Positions 63,479 to 64,000 of a stretch of 64,000 nucleotides of DNA are shown here, in pieces. The notes below the pieces were generated by a model. That model did not search any database. It was given only the letters and a program-made list of their open reading frames with translations, and was not told the origin of the DNA. The DNA comes from Dolichospermum flos-aquae CCAP 1403/13F (GTDB taxonomy: Bacteria > Cyanobacteriota > Cyanobacteriia > Cyanobacteriales > Nostocaceae). The stretch is taken from the NCBI RefSeq assembly GCF_012516395.1, contig NZ_CP051206.1:3700001-3764000 (forward strand). The letters are read 5' to 3'. Position numbers and translations under genes: made by a program. Position 1 is the stretch's first letter. Every line of letters starts with the position of its first letter.

Positions 63479-63925
63479 CTATTTTTCAATTGTATTAAGA
63501 ATTTGCATAATTGTAACTATGGCGATCGCTATACCTGTTTCTGCTGTTGGTGAAATGCGATCGCTCAGTTCAAAATTTACTCCTGGGACTGAGACTAACC
63601 ACGCTGAGGGACAATGACCATAGAGGATTTGAGAAAGGGCAAGTAGGGATGACGGATTACTAATATGGGTATTAATAGTATTCAACTCAGACGGTAATAA
63701 TGATTGCACCTGCACCTGACCAGATTGGGAATTGATACAGGCATCAACAAAAATTGCTAAATTGACATTTGCTAAAGGTGCAGCTAATTCTGGTGTCAAT
63801 TGATGAACTGCAATGGATTGCACAGATGATAAACAACAATCTTTGATAGCTTTTGCCACTTGTTGTCCAATAGCATCATCACCACGTAAATCATTGCCAT
63901 AACCAATCACCAATGCACGTACCAT
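63479..63925 (-). CDS. hoxW: Hydrogenase maturation protease, probably HoxW
   Basis: A 148-residue protease of the HybD/HoxW family that cuts the C-terminal peptide from a [NiFe]-hydrogenase large subunit after metal insertion. The start MVRALVIGYGNDLRGDDAIGQQVA (about 1-24) has the family G-x-G-N-x-L-x-x-D-D pattern, with Asp16 as probable nickel-sensing ligand. FVDACINS (second acidic residue) and the loop with HISNPSSLLALSQILYG (the expected His) follow. The only large subunit in this window is HoxH, 21 kb away, so HoxW is more likely than the uptake-enzyme protease HupW, but this is not certain. Two HIP1 octamers lie in the gene. Confidence 0.82.
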   Translation of the reverse strand: MVRALVIGYGNDLRGDDAIGQQVAKAIKDCCLSSVQSIAVHQLTPELAAPLANVNLAIFVDACINSQSGQVQVQSLLPSELNTINTHISNPSSLLALSQILYGHCPSAWLVSVPGVNFELSDRISPTAETGIAIAIVTIMQILNTIEK

Positions 63926-64000
63926 TATTTTTCAACTCTTTTGATCTAGTACAACACGGCATTTTTAATTTTCCTCCTAAATGTTTTTGAAACATCAAAT

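Overview
The window looks like chromosome of a filamentous, probably heterocyst-forming cyanobacterium (Nostocales: an Anabaena/Nostoc/Dolichospermum-type genome). I infer this from gene content and sequence habits. The genes include a bidirectional NAD(P)-linked hydrogenase (hoxEFUYH), nifJ, a ferredoxin-dependent nitrate assimilation operon with an NtcA promoter, ycf66, a glucolipid synthase and a cyanobacterial-type kdp operon with a kinase-less KdpD. About twenty copies of the cyanobacterial octamer GCGATCGC (HIP1), heptanucleotide tandem repeats and many small palindromic repeats are spread through the window. The DNA is AT-rich. No rRNA, tRNA or CRISPR array was found.

Layout. 1-10.6 kb is a mobile-element graveyard around a few housekeeping genes (a DUF4231 membrane protein, ppa, panD). 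It holds an IS982 relic, two fragments of an IS1634-like (DUF4277) element, an intact IS4-family IS inserted in one of them with an 8-bp target duplication, an ISAs1-family IS, an ISAs1-type MITE with a 10-bp target duplication, and an IS5 stub. 10.9-28.8 kb carries nifJ, a DNA methyltransferase lacking a start codon, a Rieske lipoprotein, ntcB with a trpD-like gene, the narB-nrtP-nirA operon (minus strand), a VapBC-like pair and a histidine kinase/response regulator pair. 29.4-36.2 kb is kdpABGCD plus a universal stress protein. 36.3-42.7 kb is the hox cluster, with a DUF3122 gene and a CBS-domain gene interleaved. 42.8-49.5 kb holds Uma2 and pentapeptide-repeat genes, a second decayed IS1634-like copy, gnd, ycf66 and a DRTGG/BioD-like gene. 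50.0-54.5 kb is a six-copy tandem array of Rpn-family (PD-(D/E)XK) genes. It is bordered by toxin-antitoxin scars and a RelE/ParE pair, and followed by an N6-adenine methyltransferase with an unknown partner gene. 58.7-64 kb has a glycolipid glucosyltransferase, an ADP-forming acyl-CoA synthetase/GNAT fusion and a hydrogenase maturation protease that may mature HoxH.

How the genes fit together. The nir genes import nitrate and reduce it to ammonium with ferredoxin, under NtcA and presumably NtcB. NifJ and Hox link pyruvate, ferredoxin/flavodoxin, NAD(P)H and hydrogen. Kdp imports potassium. KdpE and the KdpD kinase domain are absent, so the two-component pair divergent from kdpA is a candidate regulator.

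The most interesting signals are these. (1) In the Rpn array, four full-length copies and two miniature copies share one internal deletion, and the six copies carry 4, 5, 3, 2, 6 and 1 GIEK tetrapeptide units. This suggests a clustered nuclease/inhibitor system with stand-alone C-terminal proteins. (2) Small palindromic repeats appear to be spliced in frame into protein genes: the ATP-lid region of a histidine kinase, a response-regulator linker, NifJ and a transposase. (3) MITE families can be matched to their likely parent insertion sequences inside this same window.
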